A stretch of 52,666 bases of DNA from CAIVND01 sp035532075 (lineage in GTDB: Bacteria; Actinomycetota; Acidimicrobiia; Acidimicrobiales; Bog-793): NCBI GenBank assembly GCA_035532075.1, contig DATKRV010000038.1, positions 1 to 52,666 on the forward strand, written 5' to 3'. Shown here in pieces: positions 25,731 to 34,206 of the stretch. The position numbers and the translations under genes are program-made. The notes under the pieces are model-generated. The model did not search any database. It was given only the letters and a program-made list of their open reading frames with translations, and was not told the DNA's origin. Positions within the stretch are counted from its first letter, which is position 1. Every line of letters starts with the position of its first letter.

Positions 25731-26351
25731 CTACGCGGAGACCTGGGCAAGTGAGGACCGCTCAATCACACGATCGATGAATCCGTATTCAAGTGCCTCC
25801 TCTGCGGTAAACCACCGGTCACGGTCAGAGTCTGCCTCGATGCGCTCGATCGTCTGGCCGGTGTGAAAGGCAATGCGCTCGGCCATCATCTTCTTCAGAT
25901 AGACGATCTGCTCGGCCTGGATCGCGATATCTGATGCCTGGCCCTGCATCGATCCTGAGGGCTGGTGCATCAAGATACGCGAGTGCGGCAATGCATAGCG
26001 TTTCCCCGGAGCTCCCGCGCAGAGCAAAAATTGACCCATCGAAGCCGCAAGCCCAAGACAGATCGTCGAGACGTCGCAGTTCACGTACTGCATGGTGTCA
26101 TAGATCCCAAGCCCATCGGTCACCGACCCACCGGGTGAATTGATGTACAAAGAGATGTCTCGACGGGGGTCTTCGGCCTCCAAGAGAAGCAGCTGCGCGC
26201 AGATGAGATTCGCGCTGGTGTGGTCGACCTGTGTTCCTAAAAAGATGATGCGCTCTTTAAGAAGCCGCTGATAGACATCGGGATTACCCGCGTCCTGTCC
26301 ATCGAAGGTATTCATCACGTGGGTATACGAGGCATTCAATTGTGCAGTCAT
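25731..26351 (-). CDS. clpP: ATP-dependent Clp protease proteolytic subunit
   Basis: ClpP forms the tetradecameric serine-protease chamber that works with ClpX or ClpC. The 206-residue protein has the oxyanion/strand block INSPGGSVTDGLGIYDTMQ, the nucleophile in GLAASMGQFLLCAGA (Ser104), the catalytic His in ILMHQPSG (His129) and the C-terminal DRDRWFTAEEALEYGFID with the acidic residue. Length is standard and a short propeptide is likely at the N-terminus. Actinobacteria often have two adjacent clpP genes; only one is visible here. Confidence 0.95.
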   Translation of the reverse strand: MTAQLNASYTHVMNTFDGQDAGNPDVYQRLLKERIIFLGTQVDHTSANLICAQLLLLEAEDPRRDISLYINSPGGSVTDGLGIYDTMQYVNCDVSTICLGLAASMGQFLLCAGAPGKRYALPHSRILMHQPSGSMQGQASDIAIQAEQIVYLKKMMAERIAFHTGQTIERIEADSDRDRWFTAEEALEYGFIDRVIERSSLAQVSA

Positions 26352-26503
26352 GCGCCTAGGCTATCTGCTTCTACCTGAGACTCTTTCGCGATGCTCGGTG
26401 CATCGATCCGGTCGATGTCCAAACTTCCGGCTCGACAGATATCCGTGAGCCGGGACGCGCCTGCGCGCGGTCGGGTCGCCTACAGTATCTGGTGCAGATA
26501 CTC

Positions 26504-26585
26504 GTGGGCGTGGCGAAACTGGCAGACGCGCTGGGTTTAGGTCCCAGTCCCTTCGGGGGTGGAGGTTCAACTCCTCTCGCCCACA
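26504..26585 (+). tRNA. tRNA-Leu (anticodon UAG)
   Basis: The acceptor stem GTGGGCG pairs with CGCCCAC. The D arm is GGCGAAACTGGC, the anticodon stem CTGGG/CCCAG encloses the loop TTTAGGT (anticodon TAG), and there is a long variable arm (TCCCTTCGGGGGT) as expected for leucine tRNA. The T arm contains GGTTCAACTCC. CCA is not encoded. The last 12 bases are duplicated immediately downstream. Confidence 0.95.
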
Positions 26586-26597
26586 CTCTCGCCCACA
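26574..26597. repeat. Tandem duplication of the tRNA-Leu 3' end (att-like scar)
   Basis: CTCTCGCCCACA occurs twice head to tail, at 26574-26585 (the tRNA 3' end) and 26586-26597. A recombinase remnant begins about 90 bp downstream. Integrating elements commonly use tRNA 3' ends as attachment sites and leave such duplicates. A simple slippage duplication is the alternative. Confidence 0.6.
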
Positions 26598-26682
26598 CGA
26601 TGCTCCGATGACCCGGGAGTATCCGATTCGGTAGTCGGTCTCGCGAGCCTCGTCAGCGTCCGTTTGCAGCAACTGCGAACGG

Positions 26683-27224
26683 ACTGCTCACGGTGAGGTG
26701 CTCGGGCCGCGCTGGCGGGAGGTCGATCTCAAGAACAAAAGGGTGTCGATCGTCATTGCGACCGTCGATGCGAATCGCGAAGCCACCGTCTCTGAACCTA
26801 AGACGTCAAGGGGGAGACGAACGGTGACACTCGATGTGGTGACCGCGGCCGAACTCGAGCTCCATCGAATACACCAACTCGAAAGCGCATGCGGATCGGC
26901 GATACCTGGCTGGACACGGGTCTCGTGTTCACCCACATTGATGGATCTCATCTACATCCGCGACTCGTAAGCTCGTGGTTCGCTCAATTCGCTCGCGACG
27001 CGGGACTCCCACGCATACGAGTGCGTGGCTTTCGTCATTCGCACGCAACGGCCGCACTCATTGCCGGGATCCCGACGAAGGTCGTGAGCGAAAGACTGGG
27101 ACACGTGAGCACCGCAATCACACTCGACAAGTATTCACATGTGCTGCCGAACATGCAAGAAGATACTGCTGAAGAGGTAGTCCGGATGATTCTCGGAACG
27201 CGTTGGGGGGCTCCCTTTCCATAG
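26683..27224 (+). pseudogene. Truncated, frameshifted tyrosine recombinase (integrase)
   Basis: The catalytic half of a phage-type integrase is recognisable. GEVLGPRWREVDLKNKRV and PKTSRGRRTVTL occur in one frame. After a frameshift near 26895, TGLVFTHIDGSHLHPR, FRHSHATAALIAGIPTKVV and ERLGHVSTAITLDKYSHVLP appear in another. The catalytic H-x-x-[HR] region and the nucleophilic Tyr (in DKYSH) are present. The N-terminal core-binding and arm domains are missing, because homology starts only about 100 bp after the tRNA. The gene cannot make a working enzyme as it stands. Confidence 0.85.
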
Positions 27225-27296
27225 CCACCACTCACAAAGTCAATAACGCCTCTAAACTCAGAAGGCACATCAGCCCGCACCTGGGCCACGAATCCG

Positions 27297-27838
27297 ATGG
27301 ACAACAGTCAGTGGACCAAGACCAAAACGCCAGAGTCCCGCGAGTTCTTCGAACGGATCAAGGTAGCCACCAAGCTCTCTTCAAAGCTCAGCGCATACTG
27401 CCTGGATGAGGCGGATTCGATCCGGGCAGCGTTCGAGGAGTTGATCGATACGCCTGTCGGCGACACGTTCCCGCTCATGCCTCCCTTCTAGCGGATTACG
27501 GCTTGAACATCACCGTCGGGCGAGCCGTCTTCATCGGTTGCGAGTGCTCGTTCACAGGTCACACCACCATCGACATCGCGGATGAGATGATGATCGCCCA
27601 CAAGATCAACCTGGTCACGGCGGGTCATCCCCTCGAACCGGACAGGCGACCCGAGTACATCACCGCGAAGCCGATCACGATTGAGTCGAATGTGTGGATC
27701 GGAACTGCGGCAACCATCGTGTCCGGTGTACACATCGGCAAAGACGCCGTCGTCGCCGCTGATGCCGTGGTCGCGCGCGATGTCCTCCCAGCAACCCTCG
27801 TCGCTGGAGTGCCAGCAATCACCGTCAGATACCTTTAA
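27297..27838 (+). pseudogene. Frameshifted maltose/galactoside O-acetyltransferase-like gene
   Basis: Two adjacent frames together give a normal sugar O-acetyltransferase of the left-handed beta-helix (hexapeptide) class. The first part (TPESREFFERIKVATKLSS, ending FPLMPPF) is the N-terminal helix region. The second (DYGLNITVGRAVFIGCECSF, INLVTAGHPLEPDRR, NVWIGTAATIVSGVHIGK) is the hexapeptide core with the acetyl-acceptor His. The break is at about 27490, where one missing base turns an expected F-Y-A-D-Y-G into F-stop. A single base would restore the frame, so decay is recent or the read is wrong. Confidence 0.82.
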
Positions 27839-28097
27839 AAGCAATCAAACATGTGGCGAGTGCCGCTCGCATTGGCGAGTGCAGCTGAGCTGTACAAAAG
27901 TCCTGGTCAGGACCGCGACTGACGATTTTGGCGCACTTTTACTGACGGTAATGGTGAAAAAGCCACGCAAAATTGATCCTTAAAACGGCTCCCCGGACGG
28001 TCAAGAGGTGGTATGTGACAGATATCGAATCCCTCCATGGGGACGCTGATCGAGAGACGCCGCCGATATATCGAAGGCACGGCGTGTACATCCTCAA

Positions 28098-28256
28098 TGA
28101 CGAGTTGTCTCGCGCCTAACGCTTACTCACGGAGAAGCTCAACCAGCGCTCGTCGAACTCGCCGATGAGCTTGAGCGGCACGAATGCATCTCACAGATCT
28201 ACATTATTGGTGGCGCCGCGCTCATGCTCGGCTTTGGAGGTCGCCACATCTTGAAT
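28098..28256 (+). pseudogene. N-terminal fragment of a nucleotidyltransferase-fold protein (DUF6036-like)
   Basis: One frame reads LVELADELERHECISQIYI followed by IGGAALMLGFGGRH, which resembles the start of DUF6036-type nucleotidyltransferases, often antitoxin or toxin partners: helix, then strand with GGAA. There is no start codon nearby in this frame, and the similarity stops where the frame runs into antisense surface-protein DNA. A 34-codon reading at 28014-28118, with AGAGGTGG upstream, may be a piece of the same or a companion gene. Confidence 0.4.
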
Positions 28257-29125
28257 ACCCACGGCACAGCAGTCTGCCGACGAGAGGCATTTCACTCCGT
28301 AAAGAATGTCGACTCCGACTGTTCTTGGGCTTGGCGTCGGCTCGACAGACCAACTCCGACCATTCCAATGTTCTGAATACGAGTCGAGTCCAACATATCC
28401 GACGGCCAGACAGATCGCTGCGCTCACGCACGAGATACCGTCCGGTGCGGCACCCGGAGCCGCGGGCGAAGGAACGAAGACCCACGCGCGGCCGGTCCAG
28501 CGTTCGACGAGAGGACCGGTAGATTTTCCTTGCCCGGCAAGCTCCATAGCCAAACAGTAAGAGGCCGATGCGCACGAGACGACACCGAGCCAGTCGAACC
28601 ATCCCGGACGGTTCTCCACGGACTGTCACACAAGATGCCACGCGGTACTTGTCGTTGACCGAGGTTTCGTGGCTCCGGGCGAGTTCGGAACTCCACTGGA
28701 CCCCGTTTTCGCACCTGCTGGTGCGGTCGTGAAGGAGATATCACCCGTTGAGACGGTGCCGCCGCTGTCTGTCGCGACGAAGTCGAAGAGGTAGGTGGTT
28801 CCCGGGGTAAGTCCGGAGAGTCGAGCCGAGACCGTCACGAGAGCAGATCCAGATCCCGCGTCCTGAGAGGGCGTGGAAGACCCGTAGGCAGTAGTCGTGA
28901 CGTAGTTGAAGACATGGGTCGTGTCCGATCCATTGGGATTCAACGATCAATCTGGGTGAGTGTGGTCGACCCAGGTAGTCCCGTAGCGATCGGGCCGAGT
29001 GCCGGCGGAGGGCCAGATTGATGCGCAGTGCTCGCGAGTACCGGAGCACCTGCGAAGGCTGATCCTGCGCCAACAACCAACAGGCACGCAAGAACTTCCG
29101 TGGATCAGCGCAATCTGGAGACTGG
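28240..29125 (-). pseudogene. Ruined secreted repeat protein (signal peptide, Fn3-like domain, Cys-rich repeats)
   Basis: Read across three frames on the minus strand, this region holds a signal-peptide-like stretch (LACLLVVGAGSAFAGAPVL), an Fn3-like module (VNPNGSDTTHVFNYVTTTAYG, here led by M, to GLTPGTTYLFDFVATDSGG) and repeats of the form SCxSAxxCxAVG (VSCASASYCLAMEL, ISCVSAAICLAVGYVG) with EHWNGRSWSVEPTPSP. Such repeats are typical of large actinobacterial surface proteins. At least two frame breaks and a truncated end show it is dead. It joins the nucleotidyltransferase fragment directly at its 3' end. Confidence 0.65.
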
Positions 29126-29255
29126 CTTATAGACCCGCCTTTCACTCACATCTTGCCCAGCCATACCCACACGGCCATTTCATCTCCAAGACACAGGTTC
29201 GTGCTCACCCTCGCCGATCCGACTTTAGAACGCGCGTCTTGAAAAAAGCACGGCA

Positions 29256-29390
29256 ATGGCCGACTTTGCGGACGCGAAAGCGTACGCTGAACAGCCGATT
29301 ACGGATTGGTCACCAGAAACCTCAGGTGCTATCTACCGCAATGACCGAAATCTCTCGGACCCGATCTCGATAACTCAGGCCTCGGTGTAA
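29256..29390 (+). pseudogene. Possible C-terminal scrap of a DUF2252 protein
   Basis: A 44-codon frame (ADFADAKAYAEQPITDW near its start) resembles the pattern AxFAxAYAxQxxxDw near the end of DUF2252 proteins. The match is short and includes an extra residue. It overlaps the end of the cupin gene on the other strand by 16 bp. It may be a chance similarity, but it fits the surrounding debris. Confidence 0.25.
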
Positions 29391-29752
29391 TCCACCCGGA
29401 CGTCGGCCCGACCAAAGTCATCATCGAGCCGGATGATGTCGTCCTCGCCAAAGTACTCTCCGTACTGCACCTCGACAAAGACCAACTGGCCGGGACCCGG
29501 ATTCTCAATACGATGTTTCGCCCGACGCGGCACATCGATCGCGTCGCCAGAGCAGAGGTCATGCTCGACGCCGTCGAGGATGACCCGAGCCTGGCCGGCA
29601 GTGATGAACCAATGCTCGGAGCGATAGTCGTGATATTGATAACTGAGGCGTTTTCCCTCGTCGACCGAGATCCGCTTGACCTTGTGCCCGGGCTCATCAT
29701 CGAGGACGAGGTAGCTACCCCAGGGACGCTCACCCGTCTCTCCGTATGGCAT
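29375..29752 (-). CDS. Cupin, mannose-6-phosphate isomerase type II-like
   Basis: A 125-residue single-domain cupin resembling the C-terminal isomerase domain of mannose-1-phosphate guanylyltransferase/mannose-6-phosphate isomerase proteins: RPWGSYLVLDDEPGHKVKR, LSYQYHDYRSEHWFITAGQA (metal ligands His/Glu/His), DAIDVPRRAKHRIENPG. It probably converts fructose 6-phosphate and mannose 6-phosphate, feeding mannose into glycans, although stand-alone cupins of this type can have other sugar-phosphate roles. The ATG at 29752 is chosen by homology; upstream frame sequence shows no domain. Confidence 0.8.
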   Translation of the reverse strand: MPYGETGERPWGSYLVLDDEPGHKVKRISVDEGKRLSYQYHDYRSEHWFITAGQARVILDGVEHDLCSGDAIDVPRRAKHRIENPGPGQLVFVEVQYGEYFGEDDIIRLDDDFGRADVRVDYTEA

Positions 29753-29983
29753 GGGCACATTGTTGCCTGAAAACCCGGCGAGCGAAAGGCAGAAAAGTCC
29801 AAATCCTGAAAAAGCCCCAGATATCGATGTATTGACCGCGAAGTTAGGTATCCAATAGAGCCGATTTGGGCGAACGAAGCACAACATATCGTAATTGCAC
29901 AACTCAGCAGCCACGACCGACGGCGTGTGGCCAGAAAACCACACTATTGAAGTCCGCGAGATGGATGCACCCTTCCAGCGAAT

Positions 29984-30784
29984 TCACTCTTTCCTATTTG
30001 CGGTCGCCGAGATCGCAACCGCTCCGAGAATGACGATCACGAATCCCGAATAACGGAGGATCGCGACGGTGCGGTCCAGCGGCTGTTCACCAAAAAGCAG
30101 GACACCACACGCGAGTGGGATCACATTCGACAAGAGAAACGAGAGTCCAGCGCTTACCAACAGCGAGCTCCGCTGGAAGGCGAGCTGGAGCGTCACAAAT
30201 GCGGCAATATACGATACGGCCACGAATACAAAGAGCATCGGCACTCCGGAAAACGCACCTTTCGTCGCGACATCACCGACGCCATAACAGATCCCAGAAG
30301 AGATCGCGAGCCCAATGTGTCGAGAGACAGCTGCGCACAATAAGGCAACGCCAAGTCCAGCCACGATCGTAATTTCAAGCGCGTGCAATGACACAAGATG
30401 GCTCTCGCCATGAGTCCGCACACTCAGCGCGACGAGTATCAGTCCCACCGTGGCGACGTAGGCAGCCCTGCGTTCAAGAACGCGCAATGGCTCGACAAAC
30501 AAGTGTGCCCCGAGCGCGAGCATCCCGATACCTCCTGCAGCAATTGCCTGGACGAGGGAGAGTGGGGCGAGCGCGAGCGCGCCAATATAGAACCCCCAGC
30601 CCACCCATCCACTCAGCCAGGCAGCCATCCACTGGAGATCCGTGACAAGCTGGCGGAGGTTTGCCAGGGGCCGGCGGAGATCGAACCGCTCAAGGCCTGC
30701 CGCGACCTGGTGCTGGCCGATATAGCTGAAACTGAAACAGACACCAGCCAAAAGCGCCATGACCAGTCCTGCGACAAGCTTCAT
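29984..30784 (-). CDS. DMT/EamA-type membrane transporter (second copy)
   Basis: A 266-residue protein with about nine membrane segments, related in pattern to the transporter at 971-1867 (N-terminal FSFSYIGQHQVAAGLERF and a C-terminal half with LACGVLLFGEQPLDRTVA). It begins only 2 bp after the stop of the aminoacyl-phosphatidylglycerol synthase-like gene, so the two are almost certainly cotranscribed. A link to lipid or amino-acid flux is possible from context only. Confidence 0.75.
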   Translation of the reverse strand: MKLVAGLVMALLAGVCFSFSYIGQHQVAAGLERFDLRRPLANLRQLVTDLQWMAAWLSGWVGWGFYIGALALAPLSLVQAIAAGGIGMLALGAHLFVEPLRVLERRAAYVATVGLILVALSVRTHGESHLVSLHALEITIVAGLGVALLCAAVSRHIGLAISSGICYGVGDVATKGAFSGVPMLFVFVAVSYIAAFVTLQLAFQRSSLLVSAGLSFLLSNVIPLACGVLLFGEQPLDRTVAILRYSGFVIVILGAVAISATANRKE

Positions 30785-30786
30785 CG

Positions 30787-32979
30787 CTACTTCGGGATCC
30801 TCGTGTAGGAGATCTTGCCTCGAACAGGACGCGCATTCCAGTTGCGGCCGCGCAAGGCATCGGCGAACGGAAGATAACGTTCCGCAGCCATTGCAGCAAG
30901 CACGATACGAGCCAGATCGCGGCGTCGCTGGAATACGAGGTAACGCGGCTGCCAGCGAGGAAGAAATTGGCGGTTAAATACATAGAGATTGTCCAGTTGA
31001 AGGTGGAACAGGCGCTTGGTGGCGAGCAACACTCGACGCGCGATTCCCGACCACCGTGTCGTGGTGACGTTTCCCGTGAGAAGTCTCGCGACAGGTGAAA
31101 AATTGAGTGAAAGTTCGGCGAATCCGTGTTCGCGCGCCCAATTCACCGCGGTCACGATCAGATAAGCATTGAGTCCATTTGGTGCCCCGCTCGCGCGCGG
31201 CATCGACGAAAGTGAGAGCGAACGACTTGCCGCGCAGACCGCGACCTCGAGGAATCCGATCACCTCCCCCGAGGGATCTCGACCGATCACGAACACCTCC
31301 TCGTCACCATCAAGGCGAAAGAGGCTGTCGAGCTCCATGACGAACCCTTTGCGCCGTTGCCCAGCCAGCCACTGCGTCTCAAGCGCCGTGAGCGCGTCCC
31401 GTTCTCCGATCGAAAGCTGGCGGGCGAGCTGCGACTCCGCGGTGAATCCTTTGCGCGCCAACCGCTGGGCAGCCTGGCGAACGCTCTTCATTGCCCCGCC
31501 TTGGAGCGTAAAGGTATCTATATCGACGATCGCCTCATCACCCTGGTAAAGCGATTGGAGACCGAGTTCTCGATATCCCGAAAGATAACGGTCAGAGGCT
31601 CCGATGATCGCGGCAATCCACCCTTTGGCGCGGCACATTTCGAGAAAAGATGCCAGCGAGGCCATCTCGCTGCCCCGCGGTCCGATCGGATCGCCGGAAA
31701 CGATCGCCACGCCCCGCAGGACGCGAAAGGCGATCAACGTCGTCTCGTACGCAACGACGGAATCTTCGGGAAAGAAAAAATGGGCTTTGTCTTTACGCAG
31801 AGTAAACGGAGCGAGTGTGTCCGTCCCCCAGCGCCCAACAACCTCTCTCGCATAGGCAAACCGGGATCCTTCGTCTTCGAGCCGTTGGTGCCACGGCGCA
31901 AACCAGGCAACAACACCCCAGATCGCGCCAAAACCGACCATGAGGCGAAGGGTCCAGGGAAACCACTCCGCAAACTCGCCAGAGAGCAGTGTCGCCTCGG
32001 GAGGCGCGGATAGCACCAACGAGCGCAACGTCACTCGGAGTGCCGAAGCCATGTGAAACGTCAACCCCGCCTCACTACGGTAGAGGAACAGGGTAAAGAC
32101 GCCGTAGACCGCGGTCAGGGTCACCATCGAAACAAATCGAACAAGTGGCGTATAGCGCGTCGTTGGGTCACCGCGGTGCACAAAATCATGCCGACGCGTG
32201 AGCAGTATCAGGGCGACCAGAGCACAGATGATGATAGTCGATACGCTGAATCCATCGACGAGGCGCGTTATCAACGAGATGATCGTCAACAACAGGGCGA
32301 ACCAGACTGCGCGACGACTTCGCCGACTCAGTGCACGGGCGCTGAGGACCAGTAGCACCCCGAGAGAGACCTCGATGGTGCGACCGCCGGGTGACATGGG
32401 ACCGGCGAAAATGCCGATCATCGGCTTCCCGTCATCTACCGAACGCGGCAATGTTCCGACCAGAAAGTCGAGCATACCGAGCAACGCGACAAAGCCCGGA
32501 ACGAAGCGCGTCATCCATTTTTCATCCGTCGGGCGTGTGGCCATGATCGCAATCGCAATCGCAACGGCAGCAGCAGCAAGATAGATGGGCTCGAGTCCGC
32601 GTGCCGCTCGAAACGCATCGTCTATCGGGATCTGGCGAACGACATAGATCGAGATCGAAGATACGAGATACAACCAAGATGCCGCTATCGCTGCCGTCAC
32701 GAGAGCAATCTGCATTCCGTCGAAGCGCAACGCTTTCGCCAATCCCGCGATGACAAGCGCTGCGACGCAGATCACAAACAGAAAGACGATCAACGGCAAG
32801 CTGTCATGACCGGCTAGTTCATCAAGCACGAGAGCATCAGTGACTCGGGGACCGGGCCAGTGCTGAGTTGGCCCCTGTAAAAGATAGAGCCAGCCGAACG
32901 AAACCGAGACAATCCCAATCGTTGCGAACGTCAAGATCGCGAAGCGCGTGACCCCCATCGCGCGAGACGAACTAGGCAT
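30787..32979 (-). CDS. MprF/LysX-like aminoacyl-phosphatidylglycerol synthase
   Basis: Enzymes of this class transfer an amino acid, often Lys or Ala, from tRNA to phosphatidylglycerol and lower the negative charge of the membrane. The 730-residue protein has an N-terminal membrane domain of several helices (to about residue 370) and a C-terminal DUF2156-type transferase domain with KDKAHFFFPEDSVVAYE, GDPIGPRG, GFVMELDSLFRLDG and ELSLNFSPVARLL. No lysyl-tRNA synthetase domain, as in mycobacterial LysX, is attached. The ATG at 32979 overlaps the upstream esterase by 8 bp; ATG 32958 is an alternative. The amino acid used cannot be told. Confidence 0.85.
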   Translation of the reverse strand: MPSSSRAMGVTRFAILTFATIGIVSVSFGWLYLLQGPTQHWPGPRVTDALVLDELAGHDSLPLIVFLFVICVAALVIAGLAKALRFDGMQIALVTAAIAASWLYLVSSISIYVVRQIPIDDAFRAARGLEPIYLAAAAVAIAIAIMATRPTDEKWMTRFVPGFVALLGMLDFLVGTLPRSVDDGKPMIGIFAGPMSPGGRTIEVSLGVLLVLSARALSRRSRRAVWFALLLTIISLITRLVDGFSVSTIIICALVALILLTRRHDFVHRGDPTTRYTPLVRFVSMVTLTAVYGVFTLFLYRSEAGLTFHMASALRVTLRSLVLSAPPEATLLSGEFAEWFPWTLRLMVGFGAIWGVVAWFAPWHQRLEDEGSRFAYAREVVGRWGTDTLAPFTLRKDKAHFFFPEDSVVAYETTLIAFRVLRGVAIVSGDPIGPRGSEMASLASFLEMCRAKGWIAAIIGASDRYLSGYRELGLQSLYQGDEAIVDIDTFTLQGGAMKSVRQAAQRLARKGFTAESQLARQLSIGERDALTALETQWLAGQRRKGFVMELDSLFRLDGDEEVFVIGRDPSGEVIGFLEVAVCAASRSLSLSSMPRASGAPNGLNAYLIVTAVNWAREHGFAELSLNFSPVARLLTGNVTTTRWSGIARRVLLATKRLFHLQLDNLYVFNRQFLPRWQPRYLVFQRRRDLARIVLAAMAAERYLPFADALRGRNWNARPVRGKISYTRIPK

Positions 32980-33940
32980 GACCATTGAAATAGGTCGATG
33001 CAGCGATGAGTGATTCGGGCATCCACGTTCGCCACAAGAGCCAATCATGTCGTCCGGGATGAATCGAATAGGCATGGTCAATGTGCAGACTGGCAAGCTC
33101 GCGAACAAACCGCTTGGATCCCGGGACGGTGTAATCGTGCGTGCCGGTATAGAGCCAGACGTACACGTGTGCATCGCGAAGGCGAGTAGCAATAAGAGGC
33201 AACAGGGTCGCAGGGCTGTTGTAGGCCAACAGACTCGCTCTTTTGCCAAAGAATACCGGGTTCCGGTCGGCCATGTAGTACGGCGACCAACCTTCGATCA
33301 GGCCAAACTCGCCGATGTGGTGAAATCCGATGTTGAGCGCGCCGTAAGCACCCTCGGAGAGTCCCCCGATGCCCCGGCCTCTCCCATTCAGTTTCGTGCG
33401 ATACCGATGCTGGACCGCCGAGACAAGATCACGCGCGACGAAGGTTTCCCATGCATTGTTTGGACGAACTGTGTTTGCCCACTCCTCGTCAGCAAACAGG
33501 CTGAAAGCACCACTTGGCATCACGATGATCATTGGTCGAATCTTTCCTTCGGCAATCAACCTGTCGGCCGTGACCGCGATGTCGCCAACGTTCACAAACT
33601 GAATAGGTGCACCCGGATTTCCGTGAAGAAGGTACAGAACTGGGTAGCGGACCGCGGGGTATTCGGAATATTTGGGAGGAAGGTAAACGACAACGTGATC
33701 CATCCTGTTCCCGAGTGCAGCACTACGCACCAAAATATTGTGAACTGATCCTGGATAGACGCTCACGCGGTTTGCGTGACCGCCGGATCGCACCACTACA
33801 GAGCCCAGAGAGGTCGGAGGTTGAAAGCCTCGGTAGAGCCAGAACGCCTCAACATATCGGACCGTTCCGATGACTCCAAATGCTATCAGTACGAGTACCG
33901 CAAGAACCGCAGATACGAGACTCCAGCGCCTGGTTTTCAA
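32972..33940 (-). CDS. Secreted esterase of the esterase D/antigen 85-like fold, copy 1
   Basis: The 322-residue protein has an N-terminal membrane anchor or signal (VLAVLVLIAFGVIGTV) and an alpha/beta-hydrolase core: YPVLYLLHGNPG (oxyanion loop), GIGGLSEGAYGALN (nucleophile Ser in G-x-S-x-G), a late acid residue in YTGTHDYTVPG and the His in SIHPGRHDWLLWR. It starts with TTG and has no strong ribosome-binding site. It overlaps the aminoacyl-lipid synthase gene, so it may hydrolyse or transfer acyl or aminoacyl groups on lipids, but mycolyl-type transfer is not shown. Confidence 0.8.
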   Translation of the reverse strand: MKTRRWSLVSAVLAVLVLIAFGVIGTVRYVEAFWLYRGFQPPTSLGSVVVRSGGHANRVSVYPGSVHNILVRSAALGNRMDHVVVYLPPKYSEYPAVRYPVLYLLHGNPGAPIQFVNVGDIAVTADRLIAEGKIRPMIIVMPSGAFSLFADEEWANTVRPNNAWETFVARDLVSAVQHRYRTKLNGRGRGIGGLSEGAYGALNIGFHHIGEFGLIEGWSPYYMADRNPVFFGKRASLLAYNSPATLLPLIATRLRDAHVYVWLYTGTHDYTVPGSKRFVRELASLHIDHAYSIHPGRHDWLLWRTWMPESLIAASTYFNGHA

Positions 33941-34206
33941 CGCTCAACTTCGTCTTCAACTCGGCTCATCATGATAGGTCCTCTGTTGTTCACGCACTCA
34001 TTGAACCACGCAACGACAACACGCGGCATGTCACTCGGGCGGGTGGTCCGACCACAGACTGGTTGGCAGACGGACTTTGAAAGACGCGAACCGTTCAACT
34101 ATGTTTGCGCAACGACACCCGGATCGAATTCTGGGCAGCGTCGATCTCGCTCACAATATTCAGAACGCAATCAAACTGGTTCCTGCGCATTTCAACAGTC
34201 AATCCA

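Noticed and set aside
27880..27985. Sequence resembling the end of an IS21-type element (GGCGCACTTTTACTGACG)
   Set aside because: No transposase genes or matching opposite end are present, so the likeness is too weak to annotate.
32980..33249. N-terminal extension of the aminoacyl-phosphatidylglycerol synthase
   Set aside because: This stretch is the 3' part of the esterase gene read in another frame and shows no domain.
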